From Pontiella desulfatans (GTDB taxonomy: Bacteria > Verrucomicrobiota > Kiritimatiellia > Kiritimatiellales > Pontiellaceae): a DNA stretch of 64,000 bases. A model generated the notes under the pieces. That model ran no database searches and had not been told where the DNA came from. It saw only the letters and a list, made by a program, of their open reading frames with translations. The number at the start of each line of letters is the position of its first letter. The stretch's first letter is position 1. Location: contig NZ_CAAHFG010000001.1 of the NCBI RefSeq assembly GCF_900890425.1, forward strand, positions 2,542,001 through 2,606,000, read 5' to 3'. Below, one piece after another: positions 37,668 to 45,776 of the stretch. The position numbers were made by a program, and so were the translations under genes.

Positions 37668-38072
37668 TTACAGCATGATCCGGCGGCGGACAAAGAGAAT
37701 ACCAAGCCCCGAGGCCGCAATCATCCCCAATGTCGCCGGCTCCGGGATGACGTCTACCGCTATGCTAGCCAGGCTGACATCGTCACTACTGCCGCTACCA
37801 CCATGTACGAAAGCAAACTGCATTCCATCTGTCAGAACCGTATTAACAGACACAGCCGTTGTATCCGTAGCTGAAGCCACAGCAGTTGCACCACCGGCCT
37901 GAGTGAACAACGACAGCGGTATGGAGGCGTTATCAACAATGCCGGCGGTAAACTCGGTAAGACGTAACGAGTAGCCATTAGAACTCAAGTAAGACTGCAA
38001 CGCAGAGTCTATGCTGACAGTATAAAGGAGCGCTTCACCCTTTCGCATTGCTCCATTGGAGGCGTCTACCAT
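37668..38072 (-). pseudogene. PEP-CTERM protein, 3' part (interrupted by IS3)
   Basis: The C-terminal 133 codons of a secreted protein, ending PEPATLGMIAASGLGILF and RRR: a PEP-CTERM sorting signal. The frame runs straight out of the IS3 end. Removing the IS and one CAT copy joins it in frame to the N-terminal part at 39454-39792 (NGLM then VDASNGAM), giving a 246-aa protein. It ends at a strong terminator. Function before interruption: small exported surface protein of unknown role. Confidence 0.88.
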
Positions 38073-38144
38073 TGCGCTTAACCCCGATTTTCGGACCACC
38101 GGCTTAAGTGGAACCTGCGTCCTCAACATGGTACAAAAGGACGC

Positions 38145-38429
38145 ATGGAAATGGGAAGAAAACGAAGAACATTCACGGACAAGTTCAAGGCCAAGGTGGC
38201 GATTGAGGCCATCAAGGGCGTGAAGACATTGGCGGAGCTGGCATCGGAATATCAGGTCCATCCGAACCAGATTTCGGATTGGAAGAAGCAGTTGCTTTCG
38301 AATGCGCCGGATCTTTTTGCATCGGGGAAAAAGAAGCAGGCTCAAACGGAAGAAGAGCTTACGGCTCCACTTTACGAAGAGATCGGGCGTCTGAAGATGG
38401 ACGTGAAGTGGCTCGAAAAAAAGCTATGA
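38145..38429 (+). CDS. IS3-family OrfA (helix-turn-helix)
   Basis: 94 aa: GRKRRTFTDKFKAKVAIEAI, LAELASEYQVHPNQISDWK (helix-turn-helix) and a C-terminal leucine-zipper-like helix. It ends with GAA AAA AAG CTA TGA. The heptamer A AAA AAG (38417-38423) is a classic slippery site for the -1 frameshift that makes the OrfAB transposase. OrfA alone usually acts as a DNA-binding regulator. Confidence 0.93.
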   Translation: MEMGRKRRTFTDKFKAKVAIEAIKGVKTLAELASEYQVHPNQISDWKKQLLSNAPDLFASGKKKQAQTEEELTAPLYEEIGRLKMDVKWLEKKL

Positions 38430-39271
38430 GCCTGCCGCTTTCAACGCGCCGCAGCTGGGTGGAGCCCGGCACCGATTATTCGGTTCGGCGGCAGTGTAGG
38501 CTCGCAGGCGTCCCCAGATCGGGCTTCTACTACGACCCCGCCCCGGAAACGCCGGAGAACCTGCTTCTGATGCGTTTGATCGACGAGCAGTATCTCCGGC
38601 ATCCGGAGTTCGGCTATCCACGCATGACGGACTGGTTGCGTGATCAAGACTATGATGTCAATCACAAGCGGGTCGCCCGCCTCATGCAGCTGATGGGGAT
38701 TCAGGCCATCACGCCCGGTCCGCACACGAGCAAGCCCGCCCCGAGGCACAAGATCTACCCTTATTTGCTGCGCAATGTGGACATCGAACGGGTGAACCAG
38801 GTTTGGAGTACGGACATCACCTACATCCCGATGCGGCATGGATACATGTACCTGACCGCCGTAATCGACTGGTACAGCCGCTATGTGCTCGCCTGGGAGC
38901 TCTCAAGCACCATGGAGAGCACGTTCTGCGTTGATGCGCTGGAGCGTGCGCTGACGCAGGGGAATCCGGAGATATTCAACACCGACCAAGGAAGCCAGTT
39001 CACCTCGAACGCCTTCACCGGTGTCCTGTTAAACGAGAACATCACCATCAGCATGGACGGGCGAGGCCGGGCGTTGGACAACGTATTCATCGAACGACTG
39101 TGGTGGTCGGTGAAGTATGAGAAAATCTATCCCGCATGCTATGCCGACGGGCATGCGTTGCATCGGGGCCTTGACAGCTATTTTAAATATTACAACCACG
39201 AGAGGAAGCACAGCGCTCTGGACAAACGCACCCCCGCCGAGGTATTCATGGAAGGAGCAGTCAGAACATGA
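38426..39271 (+). CDS. IS3-family OrfB transposase (DDE)
   Basis: 281 aa from the ATG that overlaps the orfA stop (ATGA); the frame is also reached by -1 frameshifting. The integrase core has Asp130 (WSTDITYIP), Asp187 (NTDQGSQFTS) and Glu223 (FIERLWWSVK), all three DDE residues intact. It is full length. Bases 39272-39453 carry GC-rich repeats and the right end. Confidence 0.95.
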   Translation: MSLPLSTRRSWVEPGTDYSVRRQCRLAGVPRSGFYYDPAPETPENLLLMRLIDEQYLRHPEFGYPRMTDWLRDQDYDVNHKRVARLMQLMGIQAITPGPHTSKPAPRHKIYPYLLRNVDIERVNQVWSTDITYIPMRHGYMYLTAVIDWYSRYVLAWELSSTMESTFCVDALERALTQGNPEIFNTDQGSQFTSNAFTGVLLNENITISMDGRGRALDNVFIERLWWSVKYEKIYPACYADGHALHRGLDSYFKYYNHERKHSALDKRTPAEVFMEGAVRT

Positions 39272-39453
39272 TCGCAAGTGATGCCGTCGCTGCGCTCCGC
39301 CCTCGGCCCTCCGGGCCGCCCCTTCGGGGACGGGCTCCGCTCCGCGACGGCATCATGGAAGGGCGGCTCGTTGGCCGCCAGAACACGGAACAGGGAACCG
39401 CAGGTTCCACCTTAAGTTCACCGATCCGTGGTTTAAGATTGGGGGTAGGCGCA

Positions 39454-39792
39454 CATCAAGCCATTAAACTTAAATCCCAAAGCATCTACGGTGCCCGGGT
39501 TCCAAGTTGCAGTGTTCATGGATAAATAGCCAGTTACTGAGAGCGTGAATGTTCCCACCGGGCTATAAGAAAGCGTATCTCTGGTACCATCCAAGGCTCC
39601 TGAGTTAGCGGTGCCCGGAGTCATTGTGACCGGGTCCGAACTCAAATCTGAGAACGTGTAGGTAAAGGAACTACCATTCGCAGATAAGGCACTCCCCCCG
39701 GAAAAATCCAACAACACATCCGCCTGCGCAGCGCCTGCCATCCCCAGCAACAGAGCCGCCGTCATGATTTTTGTACTTATACTTTTTTTCAT
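39454..39792 (-). pseudogene. PEP-CTERM protein, 5' part (interrupted by IS3)
   Basis: 113 codons from the ATG at 39792 (GGAG 7 bases upstream): signal peptide MKKSISTKIMTAALLLGMAG and on to QADV, then SFTYTFSDLSSDPV...FKFNGLM, where the IS begins. Left alone it would add CAYPQS and stop within the IS. It continues in frame at 38072 once the element is removed. The TTGCGCCA direct-repeat site upstream and the intact start suggest the gene was active until recently. Confidence 0.88.
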
Positions 39793-39922
39793 CTTTTTTC
39801 TCCGTTTTTATGCTTTTTCGTTGCCTGACTGATTTCCAGCCACCAAAACACCGGTTCTCACCGAATCGGTATTCTGCAACACACGGATAACATAGCACAT
39901 CTACACATACAGGCTTTGCAGA

Positions 39923-39952
39923 TTGCGCCAAATTGTATGGTCATTTGCGCCA
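39923..39952. promoter_or_regulatory. TTGCGCCA direct-repeat site before the PEP-CTERM gene
   Basis: Two TTGCGCCA boxes with starts exactly 22 bp apart, about two helical turns. They lie in a stretch of about 45 bases that is conserved at 42788-42832 before the fibronectin-type protein. They are about 130 bases upstream of the ATG, where a regulator could bind. Confidence 0.5.
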
Positions 39953-40011
39953 AAAGCAGGGAACCCATGGATTTTCTCTTTTTGCAGAACCTTAAATACA
40001 CAATCATTTAT

Positions 40012-40135
40012 TACCACCCGCTTCGCTAGAGGGCACAGAGGCACGGAGTTTTGAGGTGCCGTTCATACGTTGTTCGTTGCTGTTCTGTGAACAGCCTCGC
40101 ATCGCGTCTCTGTGCCTCAGTGCTCTGTGGTGAAA
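40012..40135. repeat. Interspersed CACAGAGG dyad repeat
   Basis: TTACCAC..CGCTAGAG..CACAGAGGCACGGAG at the left is mirrored by CTCTGTGCCTCAGTG..CTCTGTGGT at the right. A close relative in the other orientation lies at 54632-54712. It is non-coding and fills most of the gap 39961-40167. Confidence 0.55.
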
Positions 40136-40167
40136 ACCTGCTACGCAGCCATTCGAACGAGCCAACC

Positions 40168-40198
40168 AAAAACGGCTGCGGCATGTGCCGCAGCCGTT
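40168..40198 (-). terminator. Rho-independent terminator of the fibronectin-type protein gene
   Basis: A perfect 12-bp stem AACGGCTGCGGC / GCCGCAGCCGTT with a 4-base loop, followed by a TTTTT run on the minus strand, 27 bases after the stop at 40225. Confidence 0.88.
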
Positions 40199-40224
40199 CT
40201 GTACCTAAAGACCACTGTTTTAGG

Positions 40225-42690
40225 TTATTTTTCAACCTCGAGGTTAATGAACAGCGTGTCGTCGACGATGCTGTAGGTGTTGGTCACCGGGGCATAGTCA
40301 TCGACGACCGGTCCGGTGCCCGTTACAGTATTGTTGTTGGTGCCGAACGGTCCAACGGTCAGACTCGTGGTGTCGATCAAACGGTAGACCAAAGCGCTGT
40401 CGACCGAGTTCGAGGCATAGACATAGGTAAACGTCGTGCCATCCTGGCTGAGGCTGGTCTGTCCTCTGTCGGCCGCGTTGGTCGGGTTGCCGTTGATGGC
40501 ATACTCGCCGAGGTTGCTGACGCCGTCGTCGTCGTCGTCGCCTTCCGGCCCTTCATTCAGACCATACTGATCCGCGAAGGCATTGTAGCCGCTCAAGATT
40601 TCAACAATATCGATCGTCAAGGTTCCCAGACGGTCCGCATTCATCCATGCGAAGGTGTCGCCGTCTTCAACCACGATCGCCCCTTCCTCACCGCCCGTCA
40701 GAACGGCCTCGCCGGCGCCCGAAACGCCCGTCGCCACATCGAAGTTGCGCCGGTACAAGGTACCGGCTCCGCCGGTGACCTCCTTGATGACCAGGCTGGT
40801 TCCGGCCGCGTTGGTGAACCCGCTCAGGTCGAACTGGATCAGGATGGCTTCGCCAGGATTAATGGCAAGGGACCCCGAGACATCCTGGACGCCCGTTCCG
40901 TCATCCGACGAGTTGAATAAGCCGGTGGTGCCTTCAAAGGTATTGGTCAGGTCGCCGCCGCTCCAGGTCAGCGGCTGGAAATCGTCGCTTCCGTCGTTCA
41001 AGGGTCCGTCATCACTGTAGGCGCGCCCTTTGATCACGATCTTCCCGGTGGCGGTGGACACCGTGAAACTGTCCTTGGCCGCAGAGGAGAGGCCGGCCCC
41101 GCCGAACGAGGCAGAGGAGTTGGCATAGGAGACCGGATCATTTCCGAGATCGCTCAAGGTGATGGTCTGCGTCCCGCCGGCTCCGCCGCTTGCGCTCCGG
41201 AAGTCGATCAGTACCGGGCCGATGGCCGGTTCCGCGGCGACTGCCGCGCTCAGGGCGGATTCGTTGGCACCGGTGTCCAGTTGCGAAACTTTGTAGTAGT
41301 AAACCACGTTGTTCGTCACATCGTTGTCGGTGTAGGCGTTGGTCGTCACAGTGGCAATATTCGAGTAGTTGACACCCGACTCGAGGCTGCGCCAGACGTT
41401 GAAGCTGGCGAACAGGTCATCAATCGAGGCATCCCAATCCAAAGCTACCTCCTGATTGTCAGGCACCGCCGCCAGGCCTGTCGGCACGGGGACGGCCGGC
41501 GTGGCGGAAACTTCCGCACTCAGGGCGGACAGGTTGCTGTTGGAGTCCACCTGCTGAACTACGTAGTAGTTGGCGGTGCCGTTGATCAAGTTGGTGTGCG
41601 TATAGGCGCTGGCCGTCAGGTTGGAGGCGATGACCACGTAGTTCGTACCCGACTCTTCGCTGGACCAGACCATGAAGCTGGCGAACAGGGGATCGGTCGA
41701 GTTGTTCCAGTCCAACGCCACCTTCGTATTGAGCGGCGTTGCCGACAGGCCCGCCGGTACGGGAATGGACGGCGTGCCCGAAACCATGTTGCCGAAAGCG
41801 GTTTCGACACTGTTGGTGCCGACGGCTTTTGCCTTGTAGTAGTAAGTCACCCCGTTGGTGACAGCCAGATCGGTGTATGCGCTGTCGACCGGACTGGCCA
41901 GAAGCGCGAAATCCACTTCGTTGGAGGTCAGCGAGCGGTAGAGATCGTAGTGGTCGAGCATAATCGGGTTCGGATCGTCGTCCCAGTTGAGCGTAAGCCG
42001 GGAGTTGTTCGGGGTGATCGCGAGCTGTGGGGGCACGTTGGTCGACGGCAGGTCAACCACATCGACGGTCAGTCTGGTCACTCTGAAGCCTCCAGCAACT
42101 CCGGCATAGTACAGGCGATAACTGCTGTTCAGCACCTGCCAGTCTCCAAAACTGCCGGCTCCTTTGCTTACTCCATATTTGGACTGAACCACTTTATTCG
42201 CATTGGTATCGACGAGCACCCAGTCGCCGGAACTGCCGGACGCATTTGCAGTAGCTGTGGAAACCAGCGTGAGCACCGATCCGGCCTGCAACCCGCTCAC
42301 ATCGAAGTCAATAATCATCACTTCGCCTGAATTGATCTTGTTATCGTTGACTCCGCCAATATCACCCGCATCATAACCAACGTTCTGTCCGTACGTGAAA
42401 TTTGTCGCATAACTGTTAAAATCCGCGTGGCTTGCTTGGGCATTTGCCCTGCTCCACCCCGTGGCCCCGGTAAGGGTCCACGAAATGACATCGCCCGCCT
42501 GGGCATCGGTAAACGAGCCGGTGTTGGTCGCTATGCCGCCCGCCACTGTTACGTTTGTGCCGTCATAACCAAAGCTATATAACTGGCTCACGTCTCCTGA
42601 GCTACCCACAGTATACGTGGCGATTTGCGCCTGCGCGCCGATCGTTGTGGCCAACAGGGCCGCGAATAGTGCTATTCCTTTTATTTTCAT
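40225..42690 (-). CDS. Secreted protein with three fibronectin type III domains
   Basis: 821 aa. Signal peptide (1-21), an N-terminal beta domain (22-220), three fibronectin type III repeats (about 225-500; each with LDW and YYYK/YYVV strands), a second beta domain (about 505-690), an acidic calcium-loop-like GDDDDDGVSNLGEYAINGNP (about 700) and the alternative tail VYRLIDTTSL...LFINLEVEK. No catalytic motif is seen. It ends at a strong terminator and shares an upstream direct-repeat site with the split PEP-CTERM gene. A surface scaffold or adhesion role is inferred. Confidence 0.8.
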   Translation of the reverse strand: MKIKGIALFAALLATTIGAQAQIATYTVGSSGDVSQLYSFGYDGTNVTVAGGIATNTGSFTDAQAGDVISWTLTGATGWSRANAQASHADFNSYATNFTYGQNVGYDAGDIGGVNDNKINSGEVMIIDFDVSGLQAGSVLTLVSTATANASGSSGDWVLVDTNANKVVQSKYGVSKGAGSFGDWQVLNSSYRLYYAGVAGGFRVTRLTVDVVDLPSTNVPPQLAITPNNSRLTLNWDDDPNPIMLDHYDLYRSLTSNEVDFALLASPVDSAYTDLAVTNGVTYYYKAKAVGTNSVETAFGNMVSGTPSIPVPAGLSATPLNTKVALDWNNSTDPLFASFMVWSSEESGTNYVVIASNLTASAYTHTNLINGTANYYVVQQVDSNSNLSALSAEVSATPAVPVPTGLAAVPDNQEVALDWDASIDDLFASFNVWRSLESGVNYSNIATVTTNAYTDNDVTNNVVYYYKVSQLDTGANESALSAAVAAEPAIGPVLIDFRSASGGAGGTQTITLSDLGNDPVSYANSSASFGGAGLSSAAKDSFTVSTATGKIVIKGRAYSDDGPLNDGSDDFQPLTWSGGDLTNTFEGTTGLFNSSDDGTGVQDVSGSLAINPGEAILIQFDLSGFTNAAGTSLVIKEVTGGAGTLYRRNFDVATGVSGAGEAVLTGGEEGAIVVEDGDTFAWMNADRLGTLTIDIVEILSGYNAFADQYGLNEGPEGDDDDDGVSNLGEYAINGNPTNAADRGQTSLSQDGTTFTYVYASNSVDSALVYRLIDTTSLTVGPFGTNNNTVTGTGPVVDDYAPVTNTYSIVDDTLFINLEVEK

Positions 42691-42799
42691 CTGGTTCTCC
42701 TCGTCTCCGATTTCTCATTACTGGGCAGGCTCTCCACAAACCTGTTCCACCCATAACTTGATAAAACGTAACACTAAACGAAAACAGCGGCTTGGCGGA

Positions 42800-42829
42800 T
42801 TGTGCCAATTTTTATGGCCATTTGCGCCA
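42800..42829. promoter_or_regulatory. TTGYGCCA direct-repeat site before the fibronectin-type gene
   Basis: TTGTGCCA (42800) and TTGCGCCA (42822), starts 22 bp apart as in the site at 39923, with the bases between and beside them also conserved. It lies about 110-140 bases upstream of the ATG at 42690. Confidence 0.5.
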
Positions 42830-42880
42830 CAACCCGAAAACATCCCCTTGAACCTGCATATCATTATCCTAAAAAATGCA

Positions 42881-42978
42881 GTTGCCAAGTTTGCCTCAGG
42901 TACAAGGTTTGAGACTCGAAGGCGTAGACGCCTACTCCGAGGGGCTCAAACCGAAGTAGATGAGGTGAAATCGGCAAC
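42881..42978. repeat. 98-nt three-tier palindromic element
   Basis: The outer stem GTTGCCAAGTTTGCCTCA pairs with TGAGGTGAAATCGGCAAC (some mismatches), the middle stem GGTTTGAG with CTCAAACC, and the inner stem GGCGT with ACGCC. It could be a palindromic mobile repeat or a structured RNA. It is upstream of, and transcribed away from, the known gene only if read on the minus strand. Confidence 0.5.
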
Positions 42979-43171
42979 CCGAAGGGAAGGGTAGCGCAAC
43001 GCATAATTTTCAACGAAAATAGCGACCACGTCGCGGTTCAATGAAGAAAACAAAAAATAACCCAATGGGTTAAGGCCGAAATTCAACAATTGCACTGCAA
43101 TCCTTGTTCAAAACACCGTTTTCATTTCTACTGCGTTTTATACCATTTGCTAAATCTTTGCGGTATAATTT

Positions 43172-43247
43172 GGTCTCGCGCAGAGTCGCAGAGGGCGCAG
43201 GGAAATTTAATAGTAGTAACGCTGCGATCCCTGCGTCTCTGCGCGAA
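43172..43247. repeat. GCGCAGAG dyad repeat
   Basis: CTCGCGCAGAGTCGCAG..GCGCAGGGA is mirrored by TCCCTGCGTCTCTGCGCGA. It is similar in style to the CACAGAGG dyads at 40012 and 54632. Confidence 0.5.
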
Positions 43248-43704
43248 ATAATCAAGTCGTTTGGACCTGAATGTTTTAGAGACTGGTATTATAGGATTAG
43301 CGCTCGCTGGTGTTCTTTAGCAGTCCCATTTCCGCTTTATACCAAAGTGCCCTGACTCCTATTTATTAGCCACCCGCGTAGCGATAATTCCTGAAAGGAA
43401 TAACGTCGAAGGAGTGGTTCAAGAGGCACAAAAAGCACGAAGACCCTCTCGCCTGCATTTTTTGTGGTTCTTTGGTGCGCAATTGCTGCTCAATTGTGTG
43501 GCAATTCATTCTTCTGCTGGGCGGAACAACTCATTCTATTCCAATTAATTCCGTATGAGTCCCTCCCCATTATATCCAGTCAAGTTTGATTACAGAAGGC
43601 CGCAAAGTGCGCCAAGGAGACGGGTCCAGGCTTCGCGAGCTTTGCGGTCGACATTCCGTGTTCGATATTCTGCGGTTCAAAGCTGCAGCGAAGCCGCTCT
43701 GGGG

Positions 43705-43983
43705 TTATGGGTTCGTAATCCTCAAACGGCAAAAGTTCTGAGTTTCGTCCGCAGGAACCGAATGGATAACTTCATCGAAATCCCCTGCCGAGGTATCCAC
43801 ATTGTCCGTACCACCGGCGGGCACCCATCCGCCGGTTGTGAGATTCGTGGTGGATTCCACCACATAATCAAGGCCGGAGTCGTCGTTCCGTGCGCGGTAC
43901 AGATAGGAGAGCGTCCCGCCACCGTGCTCAAGAGAAGGAACATAGCCGACAATGGCTGCAGCTCGACAAGCTTGGTCTAAGCT
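43705..43983 (-). pseudogene. C-terminal remnant of a large secreted protein
   Basis: The frame runs from the IS630 fragment edge (LDQACRAAAIVGYVPSLEHG) through DYVVESTTNL..GGWVPAG to QNFCRLRITNP and a stop at 43705. This is the same tail that ends six full-length secreted proteins in the window. The rest of the gene is gone. No start codon with ribosome site fits, so it is called a remnant. Confidence 0.65.
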
Positions 43984-43987
43984 TTAA

Positions 43988-44593
43988 AAAAAAACGCTTC
44001 ACGCCAGCGAGCAAGATCGTGAAGATGTTCGTCTGGCGCGGCTGATCTGGAAAGCACAGCAACCGGAATGGCCGGCCGCTATGCTGGTATTCATCGACGA
44101 ACCCGGCCTGAATACCAAAATGACCCGAGGATATGGGCGGGCTCCGCTGTCAAAGCGTTGCATTTGCAGGGTTCCGCACGGCCACTGGCACACCAATACT
44201 TTCATTGCCGCGCTCCGGATTGATGGTCTGCATGCTCCGTGGTTGCTGGACGGGCCGATGAACGGGCATGCGTTCCTTGTTTATGTCAGACAGGTACTTG
44301 CGCCGGAACTTCAAGAGGGTGACCGTGTTGTTTGCAACAATCTTTCATCCCACCATGCCCCTGGAGTTCGCGAAGCCTTGGAGGAAGTCGGGGCTGAGCT
44401 GATGTATCTACCTCCCTACAGCCCGGATCTGAATCCCATTGAAATGGCCTTTTCAAAACTCAAGGCATTACTTCGCCAGCATATTGCAAGAGAGTACAGC
44501 GAGCTTTTTGATGCGCTCTCCGAAATCCTGCCAAGTTTTACAGCCGCACAGTGCTGGAACCTAATCCGTCATGCAGATTATGCGACAAATTAA
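43988..44593 (+). pseudogene. IS630-family transposase fragment, active site damaged
   Basis: 202 codons without the N-terminal helix-turn-helix: ..ASEQDREDVRLARLIWKAQQ, then the DDE_3 core with the first Asp (VFIDEPG), VVCNNLSSHH and YLPPYSPDLNPIEMAFSKLK with the Glu. The middle motif is normally VxxDNLxxH; the Asp has become Asn (AAC). The frame opens after a TAA in an A9 run. It is thus truncated and probably inactive. An ATG at 44081 gives a 170-aa frame. Confidence 0.85.
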
Positions 44594-44645
44594 ACAGTAA
44601 ATGCTCTAGTTATAGAGCGGGTGATGAATCATTTTCGTGAGGGAT

Positions 44646-45746
44646 CTATTTAGCGCTGAACCTGTAGACGGTGGTGGTTTTGTATTTATCACCCGGCTTC
44701 AGGATGGTGCTTGGGAATGCTGGTTGGTTCGGGCTATCGGGATAGTGCTGGGTTTCGAGGCAGAAGCCGCCGCGGTTGACGTAGGTTTTCCCAGCCTTGC
44801 CCTTCAGGTTTCCGGAGAGAAAGTTGCCGCAGTAGAACTGGATGCCCGGCTCTTCGGTGAAGACCTCCATGAAGCGCCCGGTGGTCGGTTCGTAGACGGT
44901 GGCCGCGAGGGTCAGCTGCCCGTCCTTGCCGCCCTTGTCGAGCACCCAGTTGTGGTCGTAGCCCAGGCCGTATTCGAGCTGCTGATCTTTTACACCGATA
45001 TCTTTCCCGATCGCTTTGGCGGTGGTGAAGTCGAACGGGGTTCCAGACACTGGAAAAATCTTTCCGGTTGGGATCAAGCCGCTGTCAACCGGGGTGGTGG
45101 CCTTGGCATTGAGCATCAGCTCGTGGCCGAGGATGTCGCCTTCGCCTTCGCCCTTGAGGTTGAAGTAGGTGTGGTTCGTCAGGTTGACCGGCGTCTTCTG
45201 GTCGGTCGTGGCCAGATAGTCGATCTGCAGCTCGTTGTCGTCGGTCAGCGTGTAGGTGACGGCGATCTGCAGATTGCCCGGATAGCCCTCCTCGCCATCC
45301 TTGGCGAGATAGCTGAATTTGACCATATTCTTATCGACCACTTCGGCGTCCCAGACCACCTTATCGAAACCGATCACGCCTCCATGAAGATGATTTTCGC
45401 CGTTGTTGGTGGCGAGTTCATATTCGGTACCCTCGATGGTGAATTTGCCTTTGGCGATGCGGTTGCCGTAGCGACCCACAATCGAACCGAAATACGGTTT
45501 ATCCACCGCATTCATGTACCCTGAAACATCATTATAACCGAGGGCAATATCAGCCATGTTTCCGTCGCGGTCGGCGCAGATGATCGAGGTGACGGTGGCT
45601 CCATAGTTGGTGATCTTGACCGTGGTGCCGACTTTGTTCTTCAGCGTGTAGAGTTTAATCTCGTCGAAGTCAACGGTCTTGACCGACGCGCATCCGGCAA
45701 TCAATCCTACAGCTCCAACCATTCCAACAAACATACATCTCTTCAT
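44646..45746 (-). CDS. galM: Aldose 1-epimerase, lipoprotein
   Basis: 366 aa. The lipobox LIAGC (Cys19) marks it as a lipoprotein, so it acts in the periplasm rather than in the cytoplasm as usual. Family motifs: NRIAKGKF, NHLHGG, LTNHTYFNL with the catalytic His192, and CLETQHYPDSPN with the catalytic Glu330. It interconverts alpha and beta anomers of free aldoses such as galactose released by the locus enzymes. The length is normal. It is 30 bases downstream of a sulfatase and is the last gene of this run. Confidence 0.93.
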   Translation of the reverse strand: MKRCMFVGMVGAVGLIAGCASVKTVDFDEIKLYTLKNKVGTTVKITNYGATVTSIICADRDGNMADIALGYNDVSGYMNAVDKPYFGSIVGRYGNRIAKGKFTIEGTEYELATNNGENHLHGGVIGFDKVVWDAEVVDKNMVKFSYLAKDGEEGYPGNLQIAVTYTLTDDNELQIDYLATTDQKTPVNLTNHTYFNLKGEGEGDILGHELMLNAKATTPVDSGLIPTGKIFPVSGTPFDFTTAKAIGKDIGVKDQQLEYGLGYDHNWVLDKGGKDGQLTLAATVYEPTTGRFMEVFTEEPGIQFYCGNFLSGNLKGKAGKTYVNRGGFCLETQHYPDSPNQPAFPSTILKPGDKYKTTTVYRFSAK

Positions 45747-45776
45747 TTCGTTATCTCCTGGTTAACTTTTCTTCGA

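Larger units (their letters stand above)
38073..39453 (+). mobile_element. IS3-family insertion sequence with CAT target duplication
   Basis: 1381 bp from TGCGC to GCGCA. The ends are imperfect inverted repeats (left TGCGCTTAACCCCGATTTTC, right TGCGCCTACCCCCAATCTTA) with a further shared block CTTAAG(G)TGGAACCTGCG. CAT flanks both sides, the 3-bp target duplication typical of IS3. It carries orfA and orfB with a -1 frameshift signal. It sits in the PEP-CTERM gene in the opposite direction. The rebuilt gene has no other lesion, so the insertion looks recent. Confidence 0.93.
42691..43704. other. 1-kb non-coding repeat-rich stretch
   Basis: No credible gene: short frames lie in repeats, with no ribosome sites or family matches. 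It holds the TTGCGCCA site (42800), a 98-nt palindrome (42881), a GCGCAGAG dyad (43172) and, at about 43420-43640, further degenerate repeats of GAGGCACAAAAAGCACGAAG type. It looks like accumulated decayed repeats beside IS fragments. Confidence 0.6.

Noticed and set aside
39268-39525. Plus-strand frame across the IS3 right end
   Set aside because: It crosses the IS boundary into the antisense of the PEP-CTERM gene and has no family support.
39905-39935. Sigma-54 promoter in the TTGGCGCAATCTGCA segment
   Set aside because: The GG-to-GC spacing is two bases too short for the -24/-12 consensus.
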